From Halichoerus grypus (Eukaryota > Chordata > Mammalia > Carnivora > Phocidae), in assembly GCF_964656455.1 (NCBI RefSeq), contig NC_135726.1, forward strand, positions 25,493,168 through 25,557,167: a stretch of DNA of 64,000 nucleotides. Direction: 5' to 3'. The first letter of the stretch is position 1. Every line of letters begins with the position of its first letter. A program made the position numbers and the translations under genes. Under the pieces are notes generated by a model. It did not search any database. It worked only from the letters and a program-made list of their open reading frames with translations, and had not been told where the DNA came from. Positions 43,259 to 54,680 of the stretch are shown in pieces.

Positions 43259-43667
43259 TTTTTAATTTTTTTAAAGATTTTATTTATTTAGGGGCGCCTG
43301 GGTGGCTCAGATGGTTGGGCGTCTGCCTTCGGCTCAGGTCATGATCCCTGGGTCCTGGGATCGAGCCCCATGTCCGGCTCCCTGCTCAGGGGAGCCTGCT
43401 TCTCCCTCTCTCTCTGCCTGCTGCTCTGCCTACTTGTGCTTTCTCTCTCTGTGTCAAATAAATAAAATCTTAAAAAAAAAAAGATTTTATTTATTTATTT
43501 GACAGAGAGAGACACAGCGAGAGAGGGAACACAAGCAGGGGCAGTGGGAGAGGGAGAAGCAGGCCCCCCGCGGAGCAGGAAGCCCGATGCGGGACTCGAT
43601 CCCAGGACCCTGGGATCGTGACCTGAGCCGAAGGCAGATGCTTAACGACTGAGACACCCAGGTGCCC
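43259..43667 (-). mobile_element. Full SINE, antisense, split by a sense SINE
   Basis: 16-base TSD TAAAATTGCTTATTTA at 43,243 and 43,668. Confidence 0.92.
43291..43479 (+). mobile_element. Full SINE inserted into the tail of an antisense SINE
   Basis: TSD AAAGATTTTATTTATTTA (43,273 and 43,480) is SINE sequence itself. Forms an inverted pair with its host. Confidence 0.93.
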
Positions 43668-43972
43668 TAAAATTGCTTATTTAAAGTGGCATGGTTAGGA
43701 AGCAGTTCAGCTCTTGCTTCATTTATTATCTTACTTTAAACCTATTTACTACTTATTGACCATTATGCCTTTGAATATTTCCTTAATCCTTGTCAGCAAG
43801 TTTTATACTAGGCTTTTCTAAGCTCAGTAATACATACTTTTGGGAGGTTCATGATTGGATTATTCCCACTTGTTTGCACTCTTTAGTTTGGGTAATAGAG
43901 AGTTAAGTCTACCATGTATATACCCACTGTTATGGCATGAATATCTATTCATGACTATTCCCTTTCCCTAGG

Positions 43973-44068
43973 GTGACTGGCTGGCTCAGTTGGTAGAGTC
44001 TGTGGCTCTTGATCTTGGAGTCATGAGTTTGAGCCCCACATTGGGTGTAGAGATTACTTAAAAAATAT
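43973..44068 (+). mobile_element. Short SINE
   Basis: CTGGCTGGCTCAGTTGGTAGAG to GGGTGTAGAGATTACTTAAAA. Confidence 0.88.
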
Positions 44069-44078
44069 ATATATAATA

Positions 44079-44245
44079 GGGGCGCCTGGGTGGCTCAGTC
44101 GTTAAGCATCTGCCTTCGGCTCAGGTCATGATCCCAGGTCCTGGGATCGAGCTCTGCGGGAAGCCTGCTTCTCCGTCTCCCACTCCCCCTGCTTGTGTTC
44201 CCTCTTTCACTCTGTCTCTGTTGAATAAATAAAATCTTTTAAAAA
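44079..44245 (+). mobile_element. Full SINE with small internal deletion
   Basis: CGAGCTCTGCGGGAAG joins across a missing CCCGCATCGGGCTCCCTG. (TA)n at its end. Confidence 0.9.
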
Positions 44246-44283
44246 TATATATATATATATTTAAAAAAGAATCAAATAGTGTT

Positions 44284-44486
44284 TTTTTAAATTATTATTT
44301 ATATATTTATTTCACAAAGAGAGAGAGAGAGACAGCGAGAGAGGGAACACAAGTAGGAGGAGTGGGAGAGGCAGAAGCAGGCTTCCCGCGGAGCAGGGAG
44401 CCCCATGTGGGGCTCAATCCCAGGACCCTGGGATCATGACCTGAGCCGAAGGCAGACGCTTAATGACTGAGCCACCCAGGCACCCC
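44284..44486 (-). mobile_element. Full SINE, antisense
   Basis: 17-base TSD AAGAATCAAATAGTGTT at 44,267 and 44,487. Confidence 0.93.
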
Positions 44487-44567
44487 AAGAATCAAATAGT
44501 GTTAAAAAAAGGGAGGCACCTGGCTGGCTCACTGGCTCAGTTGGTAAAGCTTTCAACTATTTTTTTT

Positions 44568-44799
44568 TTATTATTTTTTTTTTTTTTTTTTTTTTTATTT
44601 TTATTTTTTTTTAAAGATTTTATTTATTTATTTGAGAGAGAGAGAATGAGAGACAGAGAGCATGAGAGGGAGGAGGGTCAGAGGGAGAAGCAGACTCCCC
44701 GCCGAGCAGGGAGCCTGATGTGGGACTCGATCCCGGGACTCCAGGATCATGACCTGAGCCGAAGGCAGTCGCTTAACCAACTGAGCCACCCAGGCGCCC
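44568..44799 (-). mobile_element. Full SINE, antisense, with very long T run
   Basis: TCAACTATTTTTT on both sides (44,553 and 44,800). Confidence 0.9.
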
Positions 44800-44810
44800 T
44801 CAACTATTTT

Positions 44811-45238
44811 TTTTTTAATTCTTTTATTTAGGGTGCCTGGGTGGCTCAGTTGGTTAAGCGACTGCCTTCGGCTCAGGTCATGATCCTGGAGTCCTGGAAT
44901 CGAGTCCTGTATCAGGCTCCCTGCTCAGCAGGGAGTCTGTTTCTCCCTCTGACCCTCCCCCCTCTCATGTGCTCTCTCTCTCTTTCTCATTCTCTCTCTC
45001 AAATAAATAAAATCTTTAAAAAAAAAAAAAATTCTTTTATTTATTTATTTGAGAGCGCGCACGCGCGCCAGAGAGAGAGAGAGAGACAGACAGTGAGAGA
45101 GAGCAGGAGCTGGGAGGAGAGGGAGAAGCAGACTCCCTACTGAGCAGGGAGCCCAACTCAGGGCTCTGTCCCAGGGCCCTAGGATCATGACCTGAGCTGA
45201 AGGCAGACGCTTAACTGACTGAGCCACCCAGGCGCCCC
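44811..45238 (-). mobile_element. Full SINE, antisense, split by a sense SINE
   Basis: Has a GCGCGCACGCGCGC patch (45,054-45,067) before the GAGAGA region. Confidence 0.88.
44831..45029 (+). mobile_element. Full SINE inserted into the tail of an antisense SINE
   Basis: TSD AATTCTTTTATTTA at 44,817 and 45,030. Second inverted pair of this kind in the intron. Confidence 0.92.
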
Positions 45239-45314
45239 AAGCTTGCAACTCTTGATCTTGGGGTTGTAGGCTTGAGCCCCATGTTGGGTGTAGAGATTGC
45301 TTAAAAATAAAATG

Positions 45315-45522
45315 TCGGGAGCCTGGGTGGCTCAGTCAGTTAAGCTATCGACTCTTGATTTCAGCTCAGCTCGTGATCTTAGGGTTGTGAGATCGAGCCC
45401 TGCCTCCAGGCTCTGCACTGGATGGAGCCTGCTTAAGATTCTCTGTCTCCCTCTCCCCGACACACTCTGCCTCTCTGCCTCTCTCTAAATAAATAATAAT
45501 AAAAATAAAATCTTAAAAAAAA
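45315..45522 (+). mobile_element. Full SINE, older variant
   Basis: Head GGGAGCCTGGGTGGCTCAG; AAATAATAATAAAAATAAAATC tail. Confidence 0.85.
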
Positions 45523-45708
45523 TTCCTCTTGCCTTTCAAACGGATAAATATGCCAAATATTGCAGACGTTGAGGTTGTCTGTCCAAATGTAAAATGTAGA
45601 AATTATATGAAAGTATTTGGTCATGCCCAGTCATTAAGCCCTTAAGTTTTCTGGCAACCACAAAACATTAGTACGATACCTTAATATACTAAGTTAGTTT
45701 TGGAATAT

Positions 45709-45865
45709 ATATTTATATAAATTTTAAGATTTTATTTATTTGACAGAGAGAGACAGTGAGAACAGGAACACAAGCAGGGGGAGTGGGAGAGCGGGACTCA
45801 ACCCCAGGACCCTGGGATTGCGAGCCGAAGGCAGACGCCTAACAACTGAGCCACCCAGGTGCCCC
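45709..45865 (-). mobile_element. SINE, antisense, internally deleted
   Basis: TSD AGTTTTGGAATAT at 45,696 and 45,866. Missing about 40 bases between GAGAG and CGGGACTC. Confidence 0.9.
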
Positions 45866-46358
45866 AGTTTTGGAATATTTGTATAAAGCTTTGTAGAGAT
45901 CTTCTGTGTTTGGGTTTCAGTGACTAATTCTCTCGTAATGTGCTATTATTACCTACCTTGCTTCTACCCTTGGTCCCCTATAGTTTGTTCTCAGTTCATC
46001 TAAAGTGATTCTTAGGTTTTGAAAGTCCTATCATGTCTTCCTGTTCAAAACCACCTGTTGGTTTGCCATTTGTCTTTAGTAAAAGCCAGAGTCCTTTCAT
46101 TATCTACAGGATTTAACTCTGCCCTATACCTCCTCACGTATTCCTCCTTCTCCCCAACATACTCTCTTTACCCCCACTCCCCCCAGTAGGTTTCCTTTAA
46201 GTACCTTTGGCCTTCTTGCTTTGCCTTACACATGCTGTGCACCCTCTTAGGAAGCTTTTGCACCAACTGACCAGTCCTTTTGCCTAGAACATTTTCTCCC
46301 AGATGTGTGCATAGCTAAACCCTTCAACTCCTTCAGGTCTCCTCAAGACTTCTTTCTC

Positions 46359-46557
46359 GGGGTTCCTGGGTGGCTCATTTGGTTAAGCGACTGACTTCGG
46401 CTCAGGTCATGATCCCAGGGTCCTGGGATTGAGTCCCACATTGGACTCCCTGCTCATTGGGGATCCTGCTTCTTCCTCTCCCCCTGCCGCTCCCCCTGCT
46501 TGTGCTTTCCGGCTCTCTCTCTGTCAAATAAATAAATAAAATCTAAAAAAAAAAAAA
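46359..46557 (+). mobile_element. Full SINE at a re-used site (first)
   Basis: Target AAGACTTCTTTCTC at 46,345; AAGACTTCTTT at 46,558. Confidence 0.93.
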
Positions 46558-46568
46558 AAGACTTCTTT

Positions 46569-46764
46569 GGGGGCGCCTGGGTGACTCAGTCATTAAGCGT
46601 CTGCCTTTAGCTTGGGTCATGATCTCAGGGTCCTGGGGTCGAGCCCTGTGTTGCACTCCCTGCTCTGTGGGAGGCCTGCTTCTCCCTCTCCCACTCCCCC
46701 TGCTTGTGTTCCCTCTCGCTGTGTCTCTCTCTATCAAATAAATAAAATCTTAAAAAAACAAAAA
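46569..46764 (+). mobile_element. Full SINE at the same site (second)
   Basis: Flanked by AAGACTTCTTT (46,558) and AAGACTTCTTTCTC (46,765). Confidence 0.93.
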
Positions 46765-46917
46765 AAGACTTCTTTCTCAATAAGGCTCACTCTGACCACC
46801 ACACTAATTGCAACCCTTCAGTCTCCCTATTTTTTGGTTCACTTTACCTTGGTGTTTTCTTTTTCTATAGTACTTAGCATTTCCTACATGTTTCATATAT
46901 ATATTTTTATATTTCAT

Positions 46918-47012
46918 TTTTTGAAGTAATTTCTCCTCCCAATGTGGGGCTCGAACTCACAATCCTGAGATTAAGAGTCACATGCTCTACTGACTGAGCC
47001 AGCCAGGTGCCC
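46918..47012 (-). mobile_element. Short SINE, antisense
   Basis: ATTTCATT on both sides. Confidence 0.85.
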
Positions 47013-47279
47013 CATTTCATTATTTATGATTATATTTCTGACCTCCAGTGGGAATGCAGGAATATATGTATGTCTGTTCACTGATGCATTTCAAATATCT
47101 GACACATGGTGAATACTCAGTAAATATTTGATTGGGTTAATATGTATAATAAAAGTGCGTAAACTGTTCCTGTAATAAGCTGTGGTAGCCACTTCACATA
47201 AGTCATATACTATTTCTTACTATCTGATGAATTTAAGTTGTGTTTGGCTTTGTGTTAACTTTGTGGAAAGCTAGACTTG

Positions 47280-47480
47280 AGGTGTTCACATCTAGGGCTC
47301 ACCCTACAGAAAATAGATGCAAAAGCCATTTTCTCAGCAAGGGCACTATTGGTGTTTGGGCAGGATAGTTCTTTGTTGGTGGTGCTGTCCTTTGGTTATT
47401 TCATCTCCAATTTTCATTAAGTGCCAGTGGCTCTTCCACTGCTACACATTTCAGAATGCTTTTGGAGATTACATGGCCCT
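47280..47480. mobile_element. Old DNA-transposon-like fragment
   Basis: GCAAGGGCACTATTGGTGTTTGGGCAGGATAGTTCTTTG and the following CTGTCC resemble a common MER-type element; family not fixed. Confidence 0.4.
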
Positions 47481-47703
47481 CCAGTTTATTCCAGTAAGTA
47501 ACCTCTTGAGGAAGATTTGTTTTCAGGATTATTTTATTTACTTTAGAGCCAGTTACTATTGGTGTAAATCACAAATTACTTAAAATTTAATTTTACAGTG
47601 TCACAAGTGAGATGACTACATGAAGAGAAGGAATAGCCTATTTCACTGATTCTAAAACATTGTCAACATTTTAACATCTCTGAAATTGGATGTATCATGT
47701 TCT

Positions 47704-47705
47704 TT

Positions 47706-47752
<47 letters not shown>

Positions 47753-47914
47753 TTTGAGAGAGAATGAGAGACAGCATGAGAGGGAGGAGGGTCAGAGGGA
47801 GAAGCAGACTCCCCGCTGAGCAGGGAGCCCGATGCGGGACTCGATCCCGGGACTCCAGGATCATGACCTGAGCCGAAGGCAGTCGCTTAACCAACTGAGC
47901 CACCCAGGCGCCCT
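47704..47914 (-). mobile_element. Full SINE, antisense, with expanded (ATTT)n tail
   Basis: 16-base TSD GGATGTATCATGTTCT at 47,688 and 47,915. About 12 ATTT units (47,706-47,755) form a microsatellite. Confidence 0.93.
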
Positions 47915-47930
47915 GGATGTATCATGTTCT

Positions 47931-48710
47931 AAGAAGAGTACTGTCCAGTAAACTTCCTTAGTGACACAGAAGTAGAGATGCTTCTGTACTTAAAGACTAA
48001 CCAAGCTGTGTGGCGCCTGGATGGCTCAGTGGGTTAAGCATCTGACTCGATCTCAGCTCAGGTCTTGATCTCTCCAGGTCGTGAGTTCAAGCTCTGCGTT
48101 CGGCTGTATGCTGGGCATGGCATGGAGCCTACTTAAAAAAAAAAAAAAAAAAAAGACTAACCTGAAATGAGATTGTGGAAAATTATCTCTATTTAATGGG
48201 TGATGAAGGTGGAAGAACTTTCCCAAACTTTGGCTACATTTTTTTGGTTATGTCTAGTCAAATTGTATTTTAGGGAATTAGAAATTGATATGATAATGGA
48301 GTTATCAGAGTTCTGGAATGTTTTCAGTGCCCTCAAAGCTGCTTGGCAGTGATGGTGAGGAAGAGCTGTGGAATAAGCCCAAGGCATGTCTCTGGGAGCT
48401 GATGTAAAGGATGATACACATGAAACAATAGTGAGCAGTGTGATTAAATTTTACAGTGCATCAGACATACTAAAGGGGAAGAGAGGTAGATTAGTAGATT
48501 AGCCTGTAGATGATCTGAAGTGGTTTGGGAGATTTTGGAGGGGCTGGGGTTTGGGCTAGACCCTGGTCTTATTACCTCATGCATTATCCACTTATGGAGG
48601 AGTCTTGGCCTGCCTCCTGGTAACCACTAACTTCCCTCTTTTGAAGGTTATCAGTGATCACTTAGTTGCTAATTCTGATTATTTATAATTCCTGTATACT
48701 TTTTGTACAC
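47931..48710. other. CNOT1 intron 1, mostly unique
   Basis: Apart from the truncated SINE at 48,009, no recognised element or gene. Confidence 0.4.
48009..48150 (+). mobile_element. SINE, old, 3' half missing
   Basis: Ends CATGGAGCCTACTT then a 20-A tail. AAAGACTAACC at 47,993 and 48,151. Confidence 0.85.
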
Positions 48711-48729
48711 TGCCAGCTATACCTTTATT

Positions 48730-48934
48730 TTTAAAAATACTTATTTTTATTTTTGAGAGAGAGCAAGCGGGGGGTGGAGGGAGGGACAGCAGGAGAAGGG
48801 GAGAGAGAATCTCAAAAAGACTCCCTGCTCAGTGGGGAGCTCATCACAGGGCTTGATCCCGCAACCCCTGAGATCATGACCTGAGGCAAATCAAGAGTCA
48901 GATGCGTAACTGACTGAGCCACCCAGGCGCCCCT
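48730..48934 (-). mobile_element. Full SINE, antisense, old
   Basis: CTATACCTTTATTTTTAAAA / CTATACATTTTAAAA flank it. Confidence 0.85.
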
Positions 48935-48999
48935 GACAACTATACATTTTAAAATACCTCCCCCATGGTTTTCATAGAGTATGGATGTATTAATTATTG

Positions 49000-49710
49000 G
49001 TTGTGGCATAGCAAAGTACCCCAGAATTCAGCCATTTAAAACTTCGTTTTTTGTTTCACAGACACAGCTTGGCTATTTGCTTTTGACTCAGTGTCTTTCA
49101 CAAAGTTGCAATGCAGGTATCCACAGGCTGAAGTCATCTCGAGGCTGAAGGGTGGAGAGTTCTTATAAGCTCACTCACCTGGCATTTGGCATGCTTCAAA
49201 TCCTTGCTGGCTGTTGGTTGAGAGACATCTGTTGCTTGCCACATATGCCTTCTCCATAGGGCTACTCAGCATGGCAGCTTGCTTGTCTTGGAGCACATGC
49301 TCAGAGAGAGGTAAACAAGGCAGAAGTCAGTCTTTTTGTAATTTAATCTTGGAAATGACTGTTTTCTTCTTTTGAAGCCACATCTACGGTCCATCCCACT
49401 CATAAGGAGAGGGGATACATAAGGATAGACATATTAGGCAGGGATTGTTGGGTTATTTTATTTTACTTTATTTTTATTTTTTATTTTTTTTAAAGATTTT
49501 ATTTATTTGACAGAGAGAGACAGCGAGAGAGGGAACACAAGCAGGGGGAGTGGGAGAGGGAGAAGCAGGCTTCCCGCAGAGCAGGGAGCCCGATGTGGGG
49601 CCCGATCCCAGGACCCCGGGACCATGACCCGAGCTGAAGGCAGATGCTTAAACACTGAGCCACCCAGGCGCCCCTGTTGGGTTATTTTAGAGGCTGCCTG
49701 CCACAATGGA
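49000..49710. mobile_element. Old interspersed repeat, family not fixed, split by a SINE
   Basis: GTGGCATAGCAAAGTACCCCAG, CAGCCATTTAAAAC and TTTTAGAGGCTGCCTGCCAC resemble a widespread mammalian repeat (tgtaacaaattaccacaaac...aggctgcc type). A related head lies just before the assembly gap (50,758-50,800). Confidence 0.4.
49461..49674 (-). mobile_element. Full SINE, antisense, young
   Basis: 15-base TSD TGTTGGGTTATTTTA at 49,446 and 49,675. Confidence 0.94.
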
Positions 49711-49904
49711 CATTTGTCAAAGAATCGTCCTTGGAGCTCTCTTTGGGGATGCTATCTGTTTGTAGGTTTTACTTATTACCACTAAGTAGAGGACTCTGCT
49801 TGGCTTCTGATAGTATGCATTCTAAGTTTCTTCTATCACTCTGGCTACTCTTCATTTCGCTTCTTGTGTTTCTCTCTTTTTTCTTTTAAGATTTTTTTTT
49901 TTAA

Positions 49905-50100
49905 TTTGTTTTATTTTTACTATTTTAAGATTTATTTATTTGACCGAGAGAGAGAGCGCGCGCGCACAAGCAGGGGGAGTGGGAGAGGGAGAAGTAGGCT
50001 TCCCGCGGAGCAGGGAGCCCGATGCGGGGTTCAATCCCAGGACCCTCGGATCATGACCTGAGCCAAAGGCGGACGCTTAACCACTGAGCCACTCAGTCAT
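49905..50100 (-). mobile_element. Full SINE, antisense
   Basis: CGCGCGCGC patch at 49,957; head ends GCCACTCAGTCATGC. Confidence 0.88.
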
Positions 50101-50516
50101 GCTGAGTTCCTCTTTTTCTATCCACCTTTAAAATGCTAAGCTTCTTTAGGATTCTAAAACCCTTATTTTCATTCTATAGTTCTCATTTGCTGTTTCTTTT
50201 AAATGTTGATGACTCCCAGATCTATTATTTGCAGCTCACCCTTGCTGTTCTGCAGGCTGTAATTCTCAACTGCCCAGTGGATTTCATCTGTGTCACTCCA
50301 GATATGTCCCAAATAGAATTCCTCATTTTCTTTCTTGCCATGTAAACTTTGTCTTCTCTGTTGTTTCATGTCAGAAGTAAGTGGAACCCAGGTGCTTAGT
50401 GGAAATGTATTTGACTCTTCTTTTGGTTCAGTTCTCTTGCTTATTCGAATACACAGTTTCAGAGTCCTTGCATTTCCCTCCTTAATGGGTTCACTTCTCT
50501 TTCCCTCTAATATATA

Positions 50517-50699
50517 TTTTTTAAAAACATTTTATTTATTTGAGAGAGAGCATGAGCAGGGGCAAAGGGAGCGAGAGAATCTTAAGCAGGTTTCATGCTC
50601 AGCGGGGAAGCCCATCGTGGGGCTTGATCTCAGGACTGTGAGATCATGACCTGAGCTGAAATCGAGTTGGATGTTAACTGACTGAGCCATCCAGGAGTC
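50517..50699 (-). mobile_element. Full SINE, antisense, old
   Basis: AAACATTTTATTTATTTGAG to GCCATCCAGGAGTCC. Confidence 0.85.
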
Positions 50700-50834
50700 C
50701 AGCTTCTAAAAATTTTTACCTGATCCTGTCCTTTGTTAGTAGGCAAAGCAGGTTAGTGTTGTAACAAACAACCCCAAGATATCAGTGGCTTAAGAGTAGA
50801 CATTTATATTCAGATAACTTTTATTGAGAATGTT

Positions 50835-51034
50835 NNNNNNNNNNNNNNNNNNNNNNNNNNNNNNNNNNNNNNNNNNNNNNNNNNNNNNNNNNNNNNNNNN
50901 NNNNNNNNNNNNNNNNNNNNNNNNNNNNNNNNNNNNNNNNNNNNNNNNNNNNNNNNNNNNNNNNNNNNNNNNNNNNNNNNNNNNNNNNNNNNNNNNNNNN
51001 NNNNNNNNNNNNNNNNNNNNNNNNNNNNNNNNNN
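50835..51034. other. Assembly gap, 200 N
   Basis: Exactly 200 Ns, probably a placeholder length. Left edge is repeat-like (AACAAACAACCCCAAGATATC); right edge starts CACTGGCAGGG. Confidence 0.98.
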
Positions 51035-52140
51035 CACTGGCAGGGTTAGTGTGTGTAGGTTGTACTTGGGGCTGTGATTTATTACAGCAAGAGGATACAG
51101 AGCAAAATAAAAGGGAAAAGGCATATGAGGTGAAGTCTGAGGAAGCTAGACTCATGCTCTCAAGCTGACCCTCTCCCAGTGGAGTCATACCGGGCTTACT
51201 TAATTCCTTCAGCAAGGAATTGTGACAACACGTGTGTGAAATGTTGCCCAGCAGGGAAGCTTGTTAGAGAATCAGTGCCTAGGATTGTTACTGGGACTTG
51301 TCATGTGGACATCTTCTGCCTACCACATACTAAAATTCGAGGTTCCCGGAGGAAGACAGGTGTTCAGCATAAACCACCTTTTTGGGTACGGTTTAGGCAC
51401 AGTGAGCCACTCTTAATTAGTTTCGGGAGTGGGGATTAGTTTTTCCTAAATCAGGTTCTGACACCAGCCAAAGGCCAACCTGGCATGTTTAAGGATAGCA
51501 GTCTCAGACCTTCTGTTAACTGTTTCTGCTTAGTGAGTGAGGTGAATGGTCTCCATGGAAAGGGAGTTTGTATAGAGAATTTTGGAATATGCAAAACTTT
51601 GTTGACCTGATACTTTACTTAAATTACTTTTCTATTTCAGTAGGGGAAAACAGTTCAATTCCCTTCCTAGATAGTTATTTTTGTATCATTCTAGATAATC
51701 TGCATATAAGGACATATATATACAGAGTGCTATTCTGTAATTTGCTTTCCTCCCGATAGATAATTTCTAATCTTTCTAACTCCCTTTTGAAGTTATTACA
51801 TAATATTCCTTTTTATGATTTACTTATCCATTGCCCTTTTGATGGATATTTAGGACATTTTCACATGATATGATTTTAAATAGTTGTTTCCTGGATGAAA
51901 AGGGAATGAATTAAAGATGACTCCTGAATATTCAGTGCAGAATTGGGGCTTTAGGGTTCTAAAACTCTTATTACTCATCCTTTATGTAAGGTTGGAGATA
52001 TCAGGGTTGGTTGGTTTGTTTTAGGAATTGGTATTAAAACAGTTATTTAGACAATGATTTTTGAAGGTGCAATGCTAGGGTTTTTGTTCTTTTTTTAATC
52101 ATCTTACATCTACTATCCAGTTCTTAATGTTCTCTTAAAT
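51035..52140. other. CNOT1 intron 1 beyond the gap
   Basis: 51,040-51,450 looks like an old repeat of unassigned family; 51,690-51,890 resembles antisense LINE sequence. No gene seen. Confidence 0.4.
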
Positions 52141-52149
52141 ATTGTCTTT

Positions 52150-52317
52150 AGGGCGCCTGGGTGGCTCAGTCATTTAGTGACTGACTCTTGATTTTGGCTC
52201 AGGTCATGATTTCAGGGTTTTGAGATGGAGTCTGGGCTCATGCTGGGTGTGGAGGCTGCTTAAGAGTCTCTCCCTCCCTCTGCCCCTCCCCTCTCTGTCT
52301 CCCCTCTAAAAAAAATT
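52150..52317 (+). mobile_element. Full SINE, older variant, slightly short
   Basis: ATTGTCTTTA (52,140) and TACTGTCTTTA (52,317) flank it. Confidence 0.87.
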
Positions 52318-52395
52318 ACTGTCTTTAAAATTCTATTAGTAATGACAACACAGACTGTTTTTCATATATTTATATGTGTGTGTGTGTGTATGTTT

Positions 52396-52491
52396 GTTTT
52401 TTAAGTAAGGTCTAGGCCCAAAGTGGGGCTTAAACTCAAAACCCAGAGAGCAAGAGTCACATGCTCTACCAGCTGAGCCTGCCAGGCAGCC
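52396..52491 (-). mobile_element. Short SINE, antisense
   Basis: A (TG)n run (52,374-52,388) precedes it. Confidence 0.83.
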
Positions 52492-52814
52492 CTCTTCATC
52501 TATAAAGTTGGGATAATACCTTTTTCACAAAGGGTTGCCAGGTTTAAATTAACATATGTAAAATGCTTAGAACAATTCTGTTTTTAAGTGTTTGTTGTGA
52601 TTATACTTGAATAAGTTACTCTATTTTGTACACAATAATTATAATTAAGATTTTAATAAGTGAACCAACATTTTGGATGAGTGGGTTGGAAGTATACTAT
52701 AAATCTAGAATCTCTGTGTCTTGAAGAAATATTAAATATCGGGATGAGTATTTTGTTTTGAGTTGGTGATTAGTTGGTCATAAAGTTCCATAGGAAATAG
52801 CGCGCTCTCTCTCT

Positions 52815-52998
52815 TTTTTTAATTATTTATTTGAGAGAGAGAGCAGGAGCAGGGGGAGGGGAGGTGGAGGGGAGAGGGAGAGGGAGAAGCAGGCTCCCCC
52901 CTGAGCAGGGAGCCCGACGTGGGACTCCATCCCAGGACCCTGGGATCATGACCCGAGCAGAAGACAGACGCTTAACCTACTGAGGCACCCACGCGGCC
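52815..52998 (-). mobile_element. Full SINE, antisense
   Basis: GCGCTCTCTCTCTTTT / GAGCTCTCTCTTTT flank it. Confidence 0.88.
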
Positions 52999-53284
52999 CA
53001 TGAGCTCTCTCTTTTAAGGAAACCAAGGGGAAAAGTGGGGCATCTGCGAAAATTGGTATTGGTTGTTTGTGGATGCTAGAATAAGATACCTTTCTTGATT
53101 TATATGGGTCATTAGGAGTTTACAACTTCGTCCAGTATGGTAGCCTCTACCCGCATGTGGCTGTTTAAATTTATACTAAGATTACTTAAAATTAGATAAA
53201 ATTTTTATTTTATTTTTATTTATTTATTTTTTAGATAAAATTTTTTAAAAAGCTGAGTTCCTTAGTCACTCTTACCACATTTTA

Positions 53285-53459
53285 TTTTATTTTATTATTT
53301 TTTAAAGATTTTATTTATTTATTCATGAGAGACAGAGGCAGAGGGAGAAGCAGGCTCCCCACGGAGCAGGGAGCCCGATGCGGGACTTGATCCCAGAACC
53401 CTGGGATCACGACCTGAGCCGAAGGCAGACGCTTAACCGACTGAGCCACCCAGGCGTCC
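53285..53459 (-). mobile_element. Full SINE, antisense, shortened
   Basis: 18-base target CACTCTTACCACATTTTA (one mismatch) at 53,267 and 53,460. Confidence 0.92.
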
Positions 53460-53682
53460 CACTCTTAGCACATTTTAAGTAGCCACATGTAGTTAGTAGC
53501 TTCCACATTGGACAGTACAGATGTAGAGCATTTCCATAATTGGAGAAAATGAGAAAAGAGATCGCTCAGCTCGACTTCTTCTAAATTGGAATGCTACTTT
53601 TCAGAGTTGGGAAGAGAATTTTCAAGGTCAAATCGTAGTATTAGTAGACTTAAGTATTCACCAATTTAAAAAAAAAATTTTT

Positions 53683-53881
53683 TTTTTCTTTTTTAAAGAT
53701 TTTATTTATTTATTTGAGAGAGAGAGTGAGAGAGAGAAAGAGCACAAGAAGGGGGAGCGGGAGAGGGAGAAGCAGACTCCCTGCTGAGCAGGTAGCCCGA
53801 TGCGGGACTCGATCCCGGGACTCCAGGATCATGACCTGAGCCGAAGGCAGTCGCTTAACCAACTGAGCCACCCAGGCGCCC
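53683..53881 (-). mobile_element. Full SINE, antisense, inside the start of a short SINE
   Basis: AAAAAAATTTT target on both sides. Confidence 0.88.
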
Positions 53882-53882
53882 T

Positions 53883-53989
53883 AAAAAAATTTTATTTTTA
53901 AGTGATCTCTACACCCACCATGGGGCTTGAACTTAGAACCCCAAGATCAGGAGTTGCACACTCCACCAACTGAGCCAGCCACGCGCCCC
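53883..53989 (-). mobile_element. Short SINE, antisense
   Basis: AAGTGATCTCTACACCCACC to CAGCCACGCGCCCC; (TATCTG)n follows. Confidence 0.85.
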
Positions 53990-54027
53990 TCCATATCTGT
54001 ATCTGTATATATGTATATCTGTATGTT

Positions 54028-54400
54028 TGTTTATTTTTAGAGAGCACGCAAGCAAGCAGGAGTGGGGGCAAAGGGAGAGGGAGAATCTTAAGCAGGCTCC
54101 TCACCCAGCACGAGCCAGACGATCTCACAACCCTGGGAACATGACCTGAGCTGAAATCAAGAGTCAGATGCGGGGAGCCTGGGTGGCTCAGTCGTTAAGC
54201 GTCTGCCTTCAGCTTGGGTCATGATCCCAGGGTCCTGGGATCGAGCCCCGCATCGGGCTCCCTGCTCAGCGGGAAGCCTGCTTGTCTCTCCCCCACTCCC
54301 CCTGCTTGTGTTCCCTCTCTCGCTGTGTCGCTCTCTGTCAAATAAATAAATAAAATCTTAAAAAAAAAAAAAAAAGACGCTTAATTGACTGAGCCACCCA
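54028..54400 (-). mobile_element. SINE, antisense, old, split by a sense SINE
   Basis: Left part ends AAATCAAGAGTCAGATGC; right part ACGCTTAATTGACTGAGCC. Confidence 0.82.
54172..54374 (+). mobile_element. Full SINE, young, inside an antisense SINE
   Basis: Another sense-in-antisense pair; only a short target (AGATGC/AGACGC) is visible. Confidence 0.92.
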
Positions 54401-54680
54401 TGCGTTCCCCATATATTTTTAATCCTGGAAGCTGGAATTTTAATAAACTGAGAGCCTTGGGTCTGGCCTATTTGGCTTCTTAAAGTACCTGTTGATATTT
54501 AAATCTAGAACAAGTTAGGTGATAATACAGAGGTTGCTGGCTTCAGTGCAAAGGAAGACCAAATTGCCTTTACAGAGCTATTTTTGGCCCAACTGGAAGT
54601 TAAGGGGAGAAAAAGGAACAGATGTGAAGGGCTTTCCTTGTCTTCTTAGTAGAGATTGCATTAAGGTTTGATATACTTTA

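Larger units (their letters stand above)
44511..45310 (+). mobile_element. Short SINE split by three nested SINEs
   Basis: Left part stops near 44,560, right part resumes 45,239 (AAGCTTGCAACTCTTGATC). AAGCTTTCAACT marks the break. Confidence 0.82.
46015..47135 (+). mobile_element. L2 LINE 3' region, interrupted by three SINEs
   Basis: AAAGCCAGAGTCCTTTCATT, CACATGCTGTGCACCCTCTT, CTTCAGGTCTCCTCAAGACT, ACAGTATTTAG-like and a terminal GTGAATACTCAGTAAATATT are in L2 order. Confidence 0.65.

Noticed and set aside
50790..51215. Frames spanning the N gap
   Set aside because: Frames exist only because Ns contain no stops.
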